From Sphingomonas sp. IC081 (lineage in GTDB: Bacteria; Pseudomonadota; Alphaproteobacteria; Sphingomonadales; Sphingomonadaceae): a DNA stretch of 64,000 nucleotides. The notes beneath the pieces were generated by a model. It saw only the letters and a program-made list of their open reading frames with translations, was not told the origin of the DNA and made no database searches. Below, piece after piece: positions 55,287-63,973 of the stretch; position 1 is the first letter of the stretch, and every line of letters begins with the position of its first letter. The stretch is taken from NCBI RefSeq assembly GCF_006874585.1, contig NZ_CP029761.1, positions 2,057,001-2,121,000 on the forward strand, written 5' to 3'. Both the position numbers and the translations under genes were made by a program.

Positions 55287-56528
55287 TCAGGACGCCGCCG
55301 GGGCGTCCTGCACTGCCACGTGCGGCCCTTGCCCAAGCGGATCGCCATCCAGAACCGCGCGCCAGAAGCGCACGAGGTTCGCGGCGTTGACGCCCCAGGA
55401 GAACCGCGTCACGTTGGCCGAGACCTGCTCCTGCCCGGGCGGATCGGCAAGAATGTCGCGCACCGCCTCGGCAATGGCCGCCGGCGTGCGCTGGGCAAGG
55501 CGGCCCGCGCTGGGGTCCTGCACCACTTCGCGGGCACCGCCGATATCGGGGATGACGATGGGCGTGCCGCAGGCCAGCCCCTCGATCCAGACATTGGCCA
55601 GCCCCTCGCTTGCCGAAGGCAGTACCAGCACATCGGCGGCACAGAGCAGATGAGGCAGCAGGTCATGCCCGACCTGCCCGAGGAAATGCACGCGCTCATC
55701 CACGCCGAGCGACGCCGCCAGCGCCCGCAAGGCCCGCTCGTCCTCGCCCACCCCGGCAAGCGCAAGGCGCACATCGGGAAGCTGCGCCAGCGCCTCGATC
55801 ACCAGCCGCTGGCCCTTGCGGGGAATCAGTGAACCGGGCGTCACGATCAGCGGCCCCTGCGACCAGATGCCCAGTTCCGGCACCGCCGAAACCAGCGCCC
55901 GCGCGGCGCCGCGTTCGACGGGATGGAAACGCTCCCGGTCAAGGCCGGTATAATGCACGGTGATACGGTCTTCCGGCATGCCCAGTGCGATCATGTCCGC
56001 CCGCAGCGCCTCGCTCACCGCCAGCAATCCCGCAGCCTGCTGCGCGGCGCCAAGCATCTGCGCCAGAGCCGCCGGTCGTTTGCCCCAATAGTGGATGTCC
56101 GCCCCGCGCGACTTGATGGTCAGCGGCAGACCCAGCGCACGCGCAACGATGGCGGCCGCCGGCCCGTCCGGGAAAAAGAACTGGGCGTCCACCAGATCGA
56201 ACGGCTGTTCGCCGTGAAGACGGCGGGCGAGCGGCAGCACCGCTCTTGCGATCCGGGCAGGATTGCTGTCGCCGCCGAGCTTGGGGATCAGGGTGAACTG
56301 GGGATAGTGAACCGCGATCCCCGATGCGTCACTTTCCTCAGGCAATGCCGAGAGGGCATCGTAAGGCTTGCGCCGCGACAGCGGCCAGGGCGGCACCCCG
56401 ATCGGGCTCACCATCGTGAGATCGACGGCGCCATCGGCGACCACCGCGCGCATCTGGTTGCCGACAAAGATCCCGAAGGACGGCTTGGCGGGATTGGGAA
56501 ACAGCGTGGCTATCGACAGGATGCGCAT
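55287..56528 (-). CDS. Glycosyltransferase family 4
   Basis: The 413-residue GT-B fold enzyme would transfer a sugar from a nucleotide donor to an unknown acceptor. The N terminus MRILSIATLFPNPAKPSFGI is an acceptor-side Rossmann domain. The donor domain has GPLIVTPGSLIPRKGQRLV and the EX7E motif in SEGLANVWIEGLACGTPIVI. The gene stands alone without sugar-nucleotide synthesis genes nearby, so the product cannot be guessed. Confidence 0.92.
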   Translation of the reverse strand: MRILSIATLFPNPAKPSFGIFVGNQMRAVVADGAVDLTMVSPIGVPPWPLSRRKPYDALSALPEESDASGIAVHYPQFTLIPKLGGDSNPARIARAVLPLARRLHGEQPFDLVDAQFFFPDGPAAAIVARALGLPLTIKSRGADIHYWGKRPAALAQMLGAAQQAAGLLAVSEALRADMIALGMPEDRITVHYTGLDRERFHPVERGAARALVSAVPELGIWSQGPLIVTPGSLIPRKGQRLVIEALAQLPDVRLALAGVGEDERALRALAASLGVDERVHFLGQVGHDLLPHLLCAADVLVLPSASEGLANVWIEGLACGTPIVIPDIGGAREVVQDPSAGRLAQRTPAAIAEAVRDILADPPGQEQVSANVTRFSWGVNAANLVRFWRAVLDGDPLGQGPHVAVQDAPAAS

Positions 56529-56551
56529 GAAGGCCCTCTACGCGGCAGAAG

Positions 56552-57124
56552 TTAGAGCTTTCTGACCAGCATTTCGGCAACGGCCAGCCACTGCGGATGT
56601 TCCACCCTGGCCTGCTGCCGCCCGGTCGCCGGGGGTGAAAGCACGATGCCGCTATCCTCGCAGCCGATCAGACGCCCGAATGCGAAACGCCCGGCCGGAC
56701 GAGGCACCAGCACGTCGCGGTTGAGCAGCCGCGCCGCATGCCCGGGCGGATGCTGGCGCAGCCACACCTGATCGCCCGCCCGGTAGTCTCCGGCGGAACT
56801 TTCCACCTCCAGCACCAGCCAGGGCGCTTCGGCTGCAAGCTCGCTGGGCAGTACGGCCTCGCGCTGCATGTGCGGCGCCTCCACGCCATCCTCGGTGAGA
56901 ACCGCGACGATCATCGCCGGTTCGCGGCTTTCGCTGCGCAGCAGAAGTTCCGGCGCGACATCGAGCGCCGCGGCGATGCGGTTCATCCAGCCCAGCGAAA
57001 GCGTGCGCATCCCGGTCTCGAGCCGCCCGATGGTCTGGGCCGTGGTTGCCGGGCGGCAGGCAGCGGCGACATCGGCCAATGTCAGCCCCTTCTGCTGGCG
57101 GATGTCACGGATGCGGTTGATCAC
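56552..57124 (-). CDS. XRE-family CI-like repressor with S24-like C-terminal half
   Basis: The 190-residue regulator starts at GTG 57124. Residues 1-60 form a helix-turn-helix (IRDIRQQKGLTLADVAAACR then TAQTIGRLETGMRTLSLGW). The C-terminal half resembles the LexA/CI peptidase fold (AGDYRAGDQVWLRQHPPGHA, then FGRLIGCEDSGIVLSPPATG), but I do not see the usual GDSM active-site serine motif, so self-cleavage is unlikely. It is divergent from a DUF6456 gene, and an inverted repeat lies between the two starts. It is probably the repressor of that gene and of itself. Confidence 0.85.
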   Translation of the reverse strand: MINRIRDIRQQKGLTLADVAAACRPATTAQTIGRLETGMRTLSLGWMNRIAAALDVAPELLLRSESREPAMIVAVLTEDGVEAPHMQREAVLPSELAAEAPWLVLEVESSAGDYRAGDQVWLRQHPPGHAARLLNRDVLVPRPAGRFAFGRLIGCEDSGIVLSPPATGRQQARVEHPQWLAVAEMLVRKL

Positions 57125-57137
57125 GGGCGGCCTTCGA

Positions 57138-57154
57138 ATAACCAAACAGGTTAT
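57138..57154. promoter_or_regulatory. Inverted repeat in XRE / DUF6456 intergenic region
   Basis: ATAACC (57138-57143), AAACA, GGTTAT (57149-57154) is a perfect 6-bp dyad with a five-base spacer in the 89-base gap between divergent start codons. It is well placed for an operator of the XRE repressor, about 14 bases before its own start. Confidence 0.6.
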
Positions 57155-57213
57155 CGCTTTCCTACAAGCAATCCGTTTTGGCAAGTTGCGCCTACGTTAT
57201 CAGGAGGCACCCG

Positions 57214-57684
57214 ATGAAACAGCAGCTTGTCGAACGCGAAGTCACCAGCGAGGGGCCGGTCCGGACCAGCGCAGCCCGCAAGCGCCGCAGCGTGACCGTG
57301 AACCTCGCCGAATCCTCGCTCACCTGGCTGCACGCCCGTGGCCACTTGTGCGACCGCCGCTTGGCTGCCGGCGAACTGCTGCGCAGCGACTGGGAGCGCG
57401 CCCAGCTCAATCCGCGCACGACCATGCGATGGGAACCGGTTCGATATGGCGGCGGGTCCGCCGGCCTCACCGATGGCGAGCGGCAACTGGCGGCGAAGGC
57501 CCGGTTCGACGGCGCCATCGCTGCCGCGGGAACCAGCCTCTGCGACGTGCTGTGGCGGGTGGTCTGCGCAAACGAAGCCTTGCCTGCTGCGGAAAAGGCA
57601 CTGGGCTGGCCGATCCGCAGCGGCAAGCTGGTGCTCGGCATCGCGCTCGACCGGGTGGCGGATTATTATAAAATCGCGAAATAG
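57214..57684 (+). CDS. DUF6456 domain protein
   Basis: The 156-residue soluble protein has a basic N terminus (TSAARKRRSVTVNLAES) and the DUF6456 core: SLTWLHARGHLCDRRLAAGE, the TDGERQLAAKARFDGAIAAAG helix and LCDVLWRVVCANEAL, ending LGIALDRVADYYKIAK. The domain is alphaproteobacterial. From memory, it also occurs in GafA-type activators of gene transfer agents; I am not certain of this. RBS CAGGAGG precedes ATG 57214. The divergent XRE repressor suggests tight control. Confidence 0.85.
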   Translation: MKQQLVEREVTSEGPVRTSAARKRRSVTVNLAESSLTWLHARGHLCDRRLAAGELLRSDWERAQLNPRTTMRWEPVRYGGGSAGLTDGERQLAAKARFDGAIAAAGTSLCDVLWRVVCANEALPAAEKALGWPIRSGKLVLGIALDRVADYYKIAK

Positions 57685-57813
57685 ATCGCGCAGATTGTGA
57701 CTCTCCTGTTGCAGCCCCGAGAAACGAACGGCAACTTGCCGCCATCCGGCAGGGCGGTCCGAAAGGGCACGTCCGACAAGGCCGTCCGACAGGGGTGAAT
57801 CCAGGAGATCACA

Positions 57814-59655
57814 ATGCTTCGTAGAGAATTCATGGGCAGCGCAGCGATGGGGCTGGCCTGGGGGCTGCTGACATCGCGCAGCGCGATCGCCGCCGCCACG
57901 GCCTCATCCGCCGCCCCCACACTCAACGCCGCCGACAAGGCGCTCTACGCCCGGCTCGACACCCTGTTCTACGAATCGCTCGCACAGAGCCCCGAGATGG
58001 CGAGCTCACTCGGCCTCGACAAGGGGCAGTATGCGCCGCTCAAGTTCAAGCTGTCGGATGATAGCGCCAAGGGCCGTGCCGCCAGCCTGGCGCTGGGACA
58101 CAAGGCGATCGCCGCCGTCGAGGCCGTCGATGCCGCCCCGCTCAGCGCCACCGGCAAGCGCAACCGCGAACTGGCACTCTATCAGCTTCGCCAGCGCACC
58201 GTCTCGCAGGACAAGTTCCAGATCGACAGCGCCCAGCGGCCCTACCTGATCTCGCAGCAGGGCGGCGCCTATTTCTCGCTGCCGGACTTCCTCGACAGCC
58301 GCCACACCATCGAGACGAACAACGACGCCGAGGCCTATCTTTCGCGCCTTGCCGCCTTCAGGACCGCGCTCGACGACGAGACGCAGCAGCAGAAGGACTA
58401 CGGCGCGCGCGGCATCGTCGCACCGGGCTGGTCGCTCGACCTCGCGCTCGGACAGATGGAGAAGCTGCGCGGCACGCCTGCGGCACAGAACGGCCTCGTC
58501 GCCTCGCTGGTCAAGCGCACCAAGGCCAAGGGGCTCGACGGTGACTGGGCGGCCCGCGCTGCCGCCATCGTCGAGAAGGACGTCTATCCCGCGCTCGACC
58601 GCCAGATCGCGCTCGTCAAGGCGCAGCGCCAGACCACGCCAGCCGGTGACGGTGCATGGCGCATCGCGCGCGGCGACGAGATCTACGCCGAAGCCCTGAA
58701 GCAGGCGATCACCACCGACGACACGCCCGAACAGGTCCACCAGATCGGCCTCGACCAGGTGGCAGACCTGAGCGCGCAGCTCGACACGATCCTCAAGACT
58801 GCCGGGCTCACCACCGGATCGGTCGGCGCCCGTCTCGACGCGCTCAACAAGCGGCCGGACCAGCTTTACGCCAATACCGATGCCGGGCGCAGCGAATTGA
58901 TCGCGGCGCTCAATGAAGGCATCCGGCAGATGTACACGAAGCTGCCGCAGGCCTTCGACAATCCGCCGCAGCAGCCGCTCGAAATCCGCCGCGTTCCGCC
59001 CGAGATCCAGGACGGCGCTCCCAACGGCTATTATTACCGCGCCCCGCTCGATGGCTCGCGCCCGGCGATCTACTGGATCAACCTCAAGGACGTGGCCGAC
59101 TGGCCGAAATACACCCTGCCCTCCCTCACCTACCACGAAGGCGTCCCGGGCCACCACCTGCAGGGCGGCTTCGCGCAGAGCGGCGGCGAACTGCCGATGA
59201 TGCTGAAGAACAGCTTCATCTCGGCCTATGGGGAAGGCTGGGCGCTCTATGCCGAACAGCTGGCCGACGAACTGGGCGCCTACAGCGGCCTCGAACGCGC
59301 GGGCTATCTCCAGAGCTACCTGTTCCGCGCCGCCCGACTGGTGATCGACACCGGCATCCACCATTACAAATGGAGCCGCGAGAAGGCGACCGACTACATG
59401 GTCGAGACGGTCGGCTTCGCCCGGCCGCGCTCGCAGCGCGAGGTTGAGCGTTACTGCACGATGATCGGCCAGGCCTGCTCGTACAAGATGGGCCACACCG
59501 CCTGGATGCGCGCCCGCGCCAGGTCGCAAAAGGCGCTGGGCGACAAGTTCACCCTGCCCTGGTTCCACGCGATCCTGGCCGAAGGGGTGATGCCGCTCTC
59601 GATGCTCGACAAGCGCGTGGACGAGCGCATCGCCGAACGCCTCAAGCAGGCCTGA
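57814..59655 (+). CDS. DUF885 family exported metallohydrolase
   Basis: The 613-residue protein starts MLRREFMGSAAMGLAWGLLT, a twin-arginine-like signal, then AIAAATASSA. The conserved region YHEGVPGHHLQ (around residue 440) has the HExxxxH-like zinc motif of the DUF885 family, with further conserved SYGEGWALYAEQLADE and YKMGHTAWMR. Members are thought to be peptidase-like, but no activity is established. It is single and ends at a bidirectional terminator with secF. Confidence 0.9.
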   Translation: MLRREFMGSAAMGLAWGLLTSRSAIAAATASSAAPTLNAADKALYARLDTLFYESLAQSPEMASSLGLDKGQYAPLKFKLSDDSAKGRAASLALGHKAIAAVEAVDAAPLSATGKRNRELALYQLRQRTVSQDKFQIDSAQRPYLISQQGGAYFSLPDFLDSRHTIETNNDAEAYLSRLAAFRTALDDETQQQKDYGARGIVAPGWSLDLALGQMEKLRGTPAAQNGLVASLVKRTKAKGLDGDWAARAAAIVEKDVYPALDRQIALVKAQRQTTPAGDGAWRIARGDEIYAEALKQAITTDDTPEQVHQIGLDQVADLSAQLDTILKTAGLTTGSVGARLDALNKRPDQLYANTDAGRSELIAALNEGIRQMYTKLPQAFDNPPQQPLEIRRVPPEIQDGAPNGYYYRAPLDGSRPAIYWINLKDVADWPKYTLPSLTYHEGVPGHHLQGGFAQSGGELPMMLKNSFISAYGEGWALYAEQLADELGAYSGLERAGYLQSYLFRAARLVIDTGIHHYKWSREKATDYMVETVGFARPRSQREVERYCTMIGQACSYKMGHTAWMRARARSQKALGDKFTLPWFHAILAEGVMPLSMLDKRVDERIAERLKQA

Positions 59656-59703
59656 GGCACACCTGAAACGCACCTGGCAGGGGTTGAACCCGGGGTAGGC
59701 GAC

Positions 59704-59741
59704 AAAAAAGGGGCCGTTCCCTCACGGGAGCGGCCCCTTCG
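59704..59741. terminator. Bidirectional terminator between DUF885 gene and secF
   Basis: AAAAAAGGGGCCG and CGGCCCCTTCG form a stem with further TTCCC / GGGA pairing. It lies between convergent stop codons and has A and T runs on the flanks. Confidence 0.88.
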
Positions 59742-59765
59742 TCATGGTGGCGTGCGAGATACGCC

Positions 59766-60752
59766 TCAGGGGCGCGCGCCGCGCTCCCGCGCGAGGCGGT
59801 CCTGACGGTCGATCTCGCTCTCGGTCTTGACGAAGCTTTCGCTGTTCACGCCAAGCCAGATGAGGATCGGTGCCGCCATGTAGATCGAGCTGTAGGTGCC
59901 GACAAAGATGCCCAGCACGATCGCCGAGGTGAAGCCGAAGATCACGTCCGGCCCCATCAGCAGCAGCGCCAGCAGCGTGATCAGCATCGAAAGCGAGGTC
60001 ACGATGGTGCGCGCCAGCGTCTCGTTGACCGAAAGGTCGAGCAGCTCGGGCATCGGCATCTTGCGATACTTCTTCATGTTCTCGCGGATGCGGTCGTAGA
60101 CGACGATCGTGTCGTTCAGCGAATAACCGATCAGCGTGAGCAATGCCGCAACGATGTTGAGGTCGAACTCCATCTGCGTCAGCGCGAACATGCCCAGCGT
60201 CAGCGTCACGTCGTGGACAAGGCTGAACAGCGCGCCGACACCGAACTGCCACTCGAAGCGGATCCAGATGTAGGCGGCGACCGCCAGGGCCGCGAGGCCG
60301 AGCGCCAGCATGGCGCTGTGACCGAGTTCGCCCGAGACCTTGCCCGAGACCGAATCGACCCCGTCGATCCGCGCGTCGCTGTGGTGCGCGCGGATGTCGG
60401 CGGTGATCTTGCCCGCCATCGCGTCCGAAAGCTTGGGATTCTTGTCCGCGCCTTCGGGCAGCTTCATGCGGATCGAGATCTCGTTCGGCTTGCCGAAGCG
60501 CTGGATGATCGGCTCGCCGAAGCCCAGCTTCTCGATCTCGGTGCGCAGCGGCGCCACCGGTGCATCGGTGCCTTCCGCGAAGGTCACGCGGATCACCTGG
60601 CCGCCGACAAAGTCGACGCCCAGGTTCAGGCCCTTGGTCGCGATCAGGCCGATCGACGCCGCCATCAGCAGGAAGCTCATGACGTAGAACGGCACCCGCC
60701 AGCGCAGGAAGTGGATGTTGGTGTGGTCGGGAACGAGCTTGAGGAGCTTCAT
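59766..60752 (-). CDS. secF: Protein translocase subunit SecF
   Basis: SecF works with SecD and YajC to pull exported proteins through SecYEG using the proton gradient. The 328-residue protein has six predicted membrane helices, the periplasmic loop between the first two, and the family motifs LGVDFVGGQVIRVTF, IGYSLNDTIVVYDRIRENMK and LNETLARTIVTSLSMLI-type segment. The N terminus KLVPDHTNIHFLRWR is characteristic. It starts 13 bases after the secD stop codon. Confidence 0.96.
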   Translation of the reverse strand: MKLLKLVPDHTNIHFLRWRVPFYVMSFLLMAASIGLIATKGLNLGVDFVGGQVIRVTFAEGTDAPVAPLRTEIEKLGFGEPIIQRFGKPNEISIRMKLPEGADKNPKLSDAMAGKITADIRAHHSDARIDGVDSVSGKVSGELGHSAMLALGLAALAVAAYIWIRFEWQFGVGALFSLVHDVTLTLGMFALTQMEFDLNIVAALLTLIGYSLNDTIVVYDRIRENMKKYRKMPMPELLDLSVNETLARTIVTSLSMLITLLALLLMGPDVIFGFTSAIVLGIFVGTYSSIYMAAPILIWLGVNSESFVKTESEIDRQDRLARERGARP

Positions 60753-60765
60753 CTGTCCTCTCCTC

Positions 60766-62382
60766 TTACAGGTTCAGGTCCGCCGGCCGCGCCTTGCGCA
60801 GCCAGCCGGCGACCCACATGCGGGTCATGGTCACGGCGGTGAACACCGAAGTGGCGATACCGATCAGCAGCACGATCGCGAAGCCGCGCACCGGACCCGT
60901 GCCGAAGGCCGCCATCAGCACGGCCGCGATCACGTTGGTCAGGTTCGCGTCGAAGATCGCACGGCTGGCTTCCTTGTAGCCCAGTTCCACCGCCTGCACG
61001 ACACGGCGGCCGCGATGGCGTTCCTCGCGGATGCGCTCGTTGATCAGCACGTTGGCGTCAACCGCCGCGCCGATGGTCAGCACGAATCCGGCGATGCCCG
61101 GCAGCGTCAGCGTGGTGCCGGCAAGGCCCATGACGCCCAGGATCATCAGCACGTTCACCACCAGCGCGACATTGGCGTAGACGCCGAAGCGGCCGTAGGT
61201 GACGAGGATGAAGATCATCAGCAGGCCGGTGCCGACGCCCATGGCGACGATGCCCTTCTGGATCGAATCGGCGCCAAGGTCGGGACCGACGGTGCGTTCC
61301 TCGACCACGGTGAGGTCGACCGGCAGCGCGCCCGAACGCAGCGCGATGGCCAGCTGGGTGGCCGACTGCACGGTGAAGCTGCCCGAGATCTGCGCACCGC
61401 CGCCCAGGATCGGCTCGCGGATGCTGGGCGCCGAGAGCACCTTGCCGTCGAGGATGATGGCAAAGCGCTTGCCGACATTGTCGGTGGTCAGCTTGGCGAA
61501 CTTCTCGCCGCCCTGCTGGTTGAAGGTGATCGAGACGACCGCGGCGTTGGTCTTCTGCTCGAACTGCTGCTTGGCGTCGGTCAGTTCATCGCCCTTGATG
61601 CCGCCGAGACGCTTGACCGCCAGCACCGGCACGCCCTGCGCGGCCGCATCCTTGGGATCGGCCCAGGGAACGATCTCGTCGCCCGGCGGGATCGCGCCCT
61701 TGGCAAGGTCGCTCGGCAAGGCGGTCTCGTCGACCATCTTGAACTCGAGCTTGGCGGTCTGGCCGAGCAGGTTCTTCAGGGCCTGCGGGTCCTGGAGACC
61801 GGGCACCTGCACGTCGATGCGGGTGCCGCCGAGACGGCGGATGTCGGGCTCCTTGGTGCCCAGCGCGTCGATACGCTTGCGCACGACCTCGACCGCGGTC
61901 TCCATCGCGCTGCTGATCGCCAGGTCGATGCCGGCCTGCGTCGGCACGAGGACAAAGCGGTTGCCGTCCTCCACGGTGATGTCCCAGTCGCGCTGGCCGG
62001 AAAGGCCTGCGCCCGAAGTCAGCGGCAGGATCGCCTCACGCGCGGCGTCGACCTGCGAGGCATCGCGCACGGTGAAGGCAAGCTTGCCGCCCGAGCTGGA
62101 GACATCGCCGATGGCGATCACCGGCTGGGCCTGGCCGAGACGGGTACGGACCGACTCTTCCATGGCTTCCAGACGCTGCTGGGTAACCTGGTCGCGGTTG
62201 GCTTCAAGCAGCAGGCGGCTGCCGCCGGCAAGGTCGAGGCCAAGGTTGATCTTGTGATCGGGAAGAGCGCTGGGCCAGCGCACGTTCGGCGCCAGCGCGA
62301 CCAGCGAAGGCAGGGCGCAGGCGCAGAAGAACAGCGTCAGCGCCCAGTACCAGGCCTTCTTCCAGGTGGAAAATTCGAGCAT
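60766..62382 (-). CDS. secD: Protein translocase subunit SecD
   Basis: The 538-residue SecD has the N-terminal helix, the large periplasmic P1 head (LGLDLAGGSRLLLEANRDQV, then RIDVQVPGLQDPQALKNLLG), and six C-terminal membrane helices with LPGIAGFVLTIGAAVDANVL and NERIREERHRGR. These match the family closely. It sits between yajC and secF on the same strand, with 53 bases after yajC, in the standard yajC-secD-secF order. Confidence 0.96.
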   Translation of the reverse strand: MLEFSTWKKAWYWALTLFFCACALPSLVALAPNVRWPSALPDHKINLGLDLAGGSRLLLEANRDQVTQQRLEAMEESVRTRLGQAQPVIAIGDVSSSGGKLAFTVRDASQVDAAREAILPLTSGAGLSGQRDWDITVEDGNRFVLVPTQAGIDLAISSAMETAVEVVRKRIDALGTKEPDIRRLGGTRIDVQVPGLQDPQALKNLLGQTAKLEFKMVDETALPSDLAKGAIPPGDEIVPWADPKDAAAQGVPVLAVKRLGGIKGDELTDAKQQFEQKTNAAVVSITFNQQGGEKFAKLTTDNVGKRFAIILDGKVLSAPSIREPILGGGAQISGSFTVQSATQLAIALRSGALPVDLTVVEERTVGPDLGADSIQKGIVAMGVGTGLLMIFILVTYGRFGVYANVALVVNVLMILGVMGLAGTTLTLPGIAGFVLTIGAAVDANVLINERIREERHRGRRVVQAVELGYKEASRAIFDANLTNVIAAVLMAAFGTGPVRGFAIVLLIGIATSVFTAVTMTRMWVAGWLRKARPADLNL

Positions 62383-62435
62383 AGCCTCAGGCTTCTCTCA
62401 ATTGGATGCAGGATCGAGACGTCTCGATCCACGCC

Positions 62436-62771
62436 TCAGTCGTTGGCGGGCTTCGAGCCGGCGGGCGGGATGACGTCGACGATGGTCGACTTCACGGCCT
62501 TGACGACCAGGCCCTGTGCCAGCTGGACGTCGGCATAGTTGTCGTCGACCTTGACGATCTTGCCGACAAAACCGCCGCCGGTCAGCACTTCGTCGCCCTT
62601 CTTGAGGTCGGCGAGCTTGGCGCGGTGTTCCTTCTGCTGCTTCATCTGCGGACGCATGATGAGGAACCAGAAGATCGCCGCCATCGCCACGAAGGGCAGG
62701 TACTGGATCCACGCGGGCGGAGCACCCGCGGGCGCGGCGGCGGCAAGCAGGTTGATGATCGAGCTTTGCAT
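62436..62771 (-). CDS. yajC: Preprotein translocase subunit YajC
   Basis: The 111-residue small membrane protein has one helix (YLPFVAMAAIFWFLIMRPQM), then the basic KQQKEHRAKLADLKKGDEVL and the beta-rich TGGGFVGKIVKVDDNYADVQ domain, all family hallmarks. It is the first gene of the yajC-secD-secF run. ATG 62771 is chosen; the frame upstream to 62837 is not conserved. Confidence 0.95.
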   Translation of the reverse strand: MQSSIINLLAAAAPAGAPPAWIQYLPFVAMAAIFWFLIMRPQMKQQKEHRAKLADLKKGDEVLTGGGFVGKIVKVDDNYADVQLAQGLVVKAVKSTIVDVIPPAGSKPAND

Positions 62772-63113
62772 TGAGATGGAAGGCCTTCTGTCGTTTTGTC
62801 CCGGCGAGGAATCGCGCCTTCGTCGATAAATCCGCATGGATCGGATTTGCGGCGCGCCCCGCCCGAAACACCGTCGCCGGATTTCATCGGATGGGCGCGG
62901 TTAGCAATAAAGCGTAAGGCTGGCAACGCAGGCAGATACGCGCCCCGCCCCGGATCACCGGCAAATGGCATTCCTCGCCGCCACTTCAAGACGCCCCGCG
63001 CCGCAAGCGGCATTTTGCCATTTCATCCACAGCCTAGTGTCAGGGTCGGCGCAAAAAGTCGCAAAAGGGTGCTTGCGCAATCGAAAAGCCCTGCCTATAG
63101 GCCGCGCTCCGGT

Positions 63114-63190
63114 CGGGACGTAGCGCAGCCTGGTAGCGCATCACACTGGGGGTGTGGGGGTCGGAGGTTCGAATCCTCTCGTCCCGACCA
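63114..63190 (+). tRNA. tRNA-Pro (anticodon GGG)
   Basis: The 77-nucleotide gene folds into a full cloverleaf: acceptor CGGGACG with CGTCCCG, D arm GCGC/GCGC, anticodon stem TCACA/TGTGG with loop CTGGGGG (anticodon GGG), T arm GGAGG/CCTCT with TTCGAAT, and an encoded CCA end. Confidence 0.95.
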
Positions 63191-63196
63191 ATGAAA

Positions 63197-63234
63197 ACCG
63201 CCGCTTCCTGCTTCGCGCAGGAGGCGGCGTTTTC
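63197..63234 (+). terminator. Terminator after tRNA-Pro
   Basis: CGCCGCTTCCTG and CAGGAGGCGGCG form a near-perfect stem around CTTCGCG and are followed by TTTTCG, starting seven bases after the tRNA 3' end. Confidence 0.88.
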
Positions 63235-63401
63235 GTATCGGCCTCGTATCAGCCTCGCATCGACCGGGCCGGCACGATCGGCGCCCCTCCCGCAACACAC
63301 GCCGCGCGCAGCATGCAGCCCGCGCGCCGGAGCGCATTTTCCTACATCGGCCGATTTGGCTATCTGGTTTCGGGCCTCAATCCGAAACGGAGTGCCTGCC
63401 C

Positions 63402-63815
63402 ATGCCACTGCTCGATTCGATCCTCGGTCCCGTCACCCGCATCATCGACAAGGTCATCCCCGACCCCGAAGCCCGCGACCGCGCGAAGCTCGAACTGCTC
63501 AGGATGGAAAACACCCAGGAACTGCAGATGCTTCAGGCGAGCCTCTCGGCCATCGTCGCGGAGGCCGGCTCATCCGACCCCTGGACCAGCCGCGCCCGCC
63601 CGAGCTTCCTCTACGTCATCTACGTCATGCTGCTGTGGTCCCTGCCGATGGGCCTGATCGGCGCTTTCAGCCCGCAGACCGCCCATGCCGTCGCCGCCAG
63701 CATGACCGGCTATCTCGGCGGCATTCCCGAACCGCTCTACGCGCTCTTCGGGACCGGCTATCTGGGCTATTCGGCGATGCGCCAGTGGGGCAAGGCCAGG
63801 GGCTCCGATCGCTGA
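63402..63815 (+). CDS. Three-TM holin, gene-transfer-agent type
   Basis: The 137-residue protein starts MPLLDSILGPVTRIIDKVIP and has an amphipathic charged N-terminal helix, then DPWTSRARPSFLYVIYVMLL and further hydrophobic segments (SLPMGLIGAF and YLGGIPEPLYALFGTGYLGY). This pattern fits the family described as a three-TM holin for gene transfer agent release. It would form membrane lesions that help release particles. It lies just downstream of tRNA-Pro, alone, with no phage structural genes in the window. ATG 63402 has GGAG upstream. Confidence 0.75.
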   Translation: MPLLDSILGPVTRIIDKVIPDPEARDRAKLELLRMENTQELQMLQASLSAIVAEAGSSDPWTSRARPSFLYVIYVMLLWSLPMGLIGAFSPQTAHAVAASMTGYLGGIPEPLYALFGTGYLGYSAMRQWGKARGSDR

Positions 63816-63844
63816 TCGCTCGCCGGTCCCGCGACAGACCACCC

Positions 63845-63875
63845 GGCTCCCGGCAAGCCCGCCTTGGCGGGAGCC
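63845..63875 (+). terminator. Hairpin after holin gene
   Basis: GGCTCCCG and CGGGAGCC form an 8-bp stem with a GC-rich loop about 30 bases after the holin stop. It is followed by TCCCC, without a T-tract, so termination is uncertain. Confidence 0.45.
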
Positions 63876-63973
63876 TCCCCCTCCCGCGCTTGGCAGCAGC
63901 GGCGCACCTGCGCTAGACGGCCTGTGCCCGGCCGCATTCCCGCGCGCCGCAGATGTGAGGGATTAACGGAACA

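Noticed and set aside
60715..62538. A plus-strand frame of about 607 codons opposite secD
   Set aside because: Antisense artefact; secD and secF are firmly identified.
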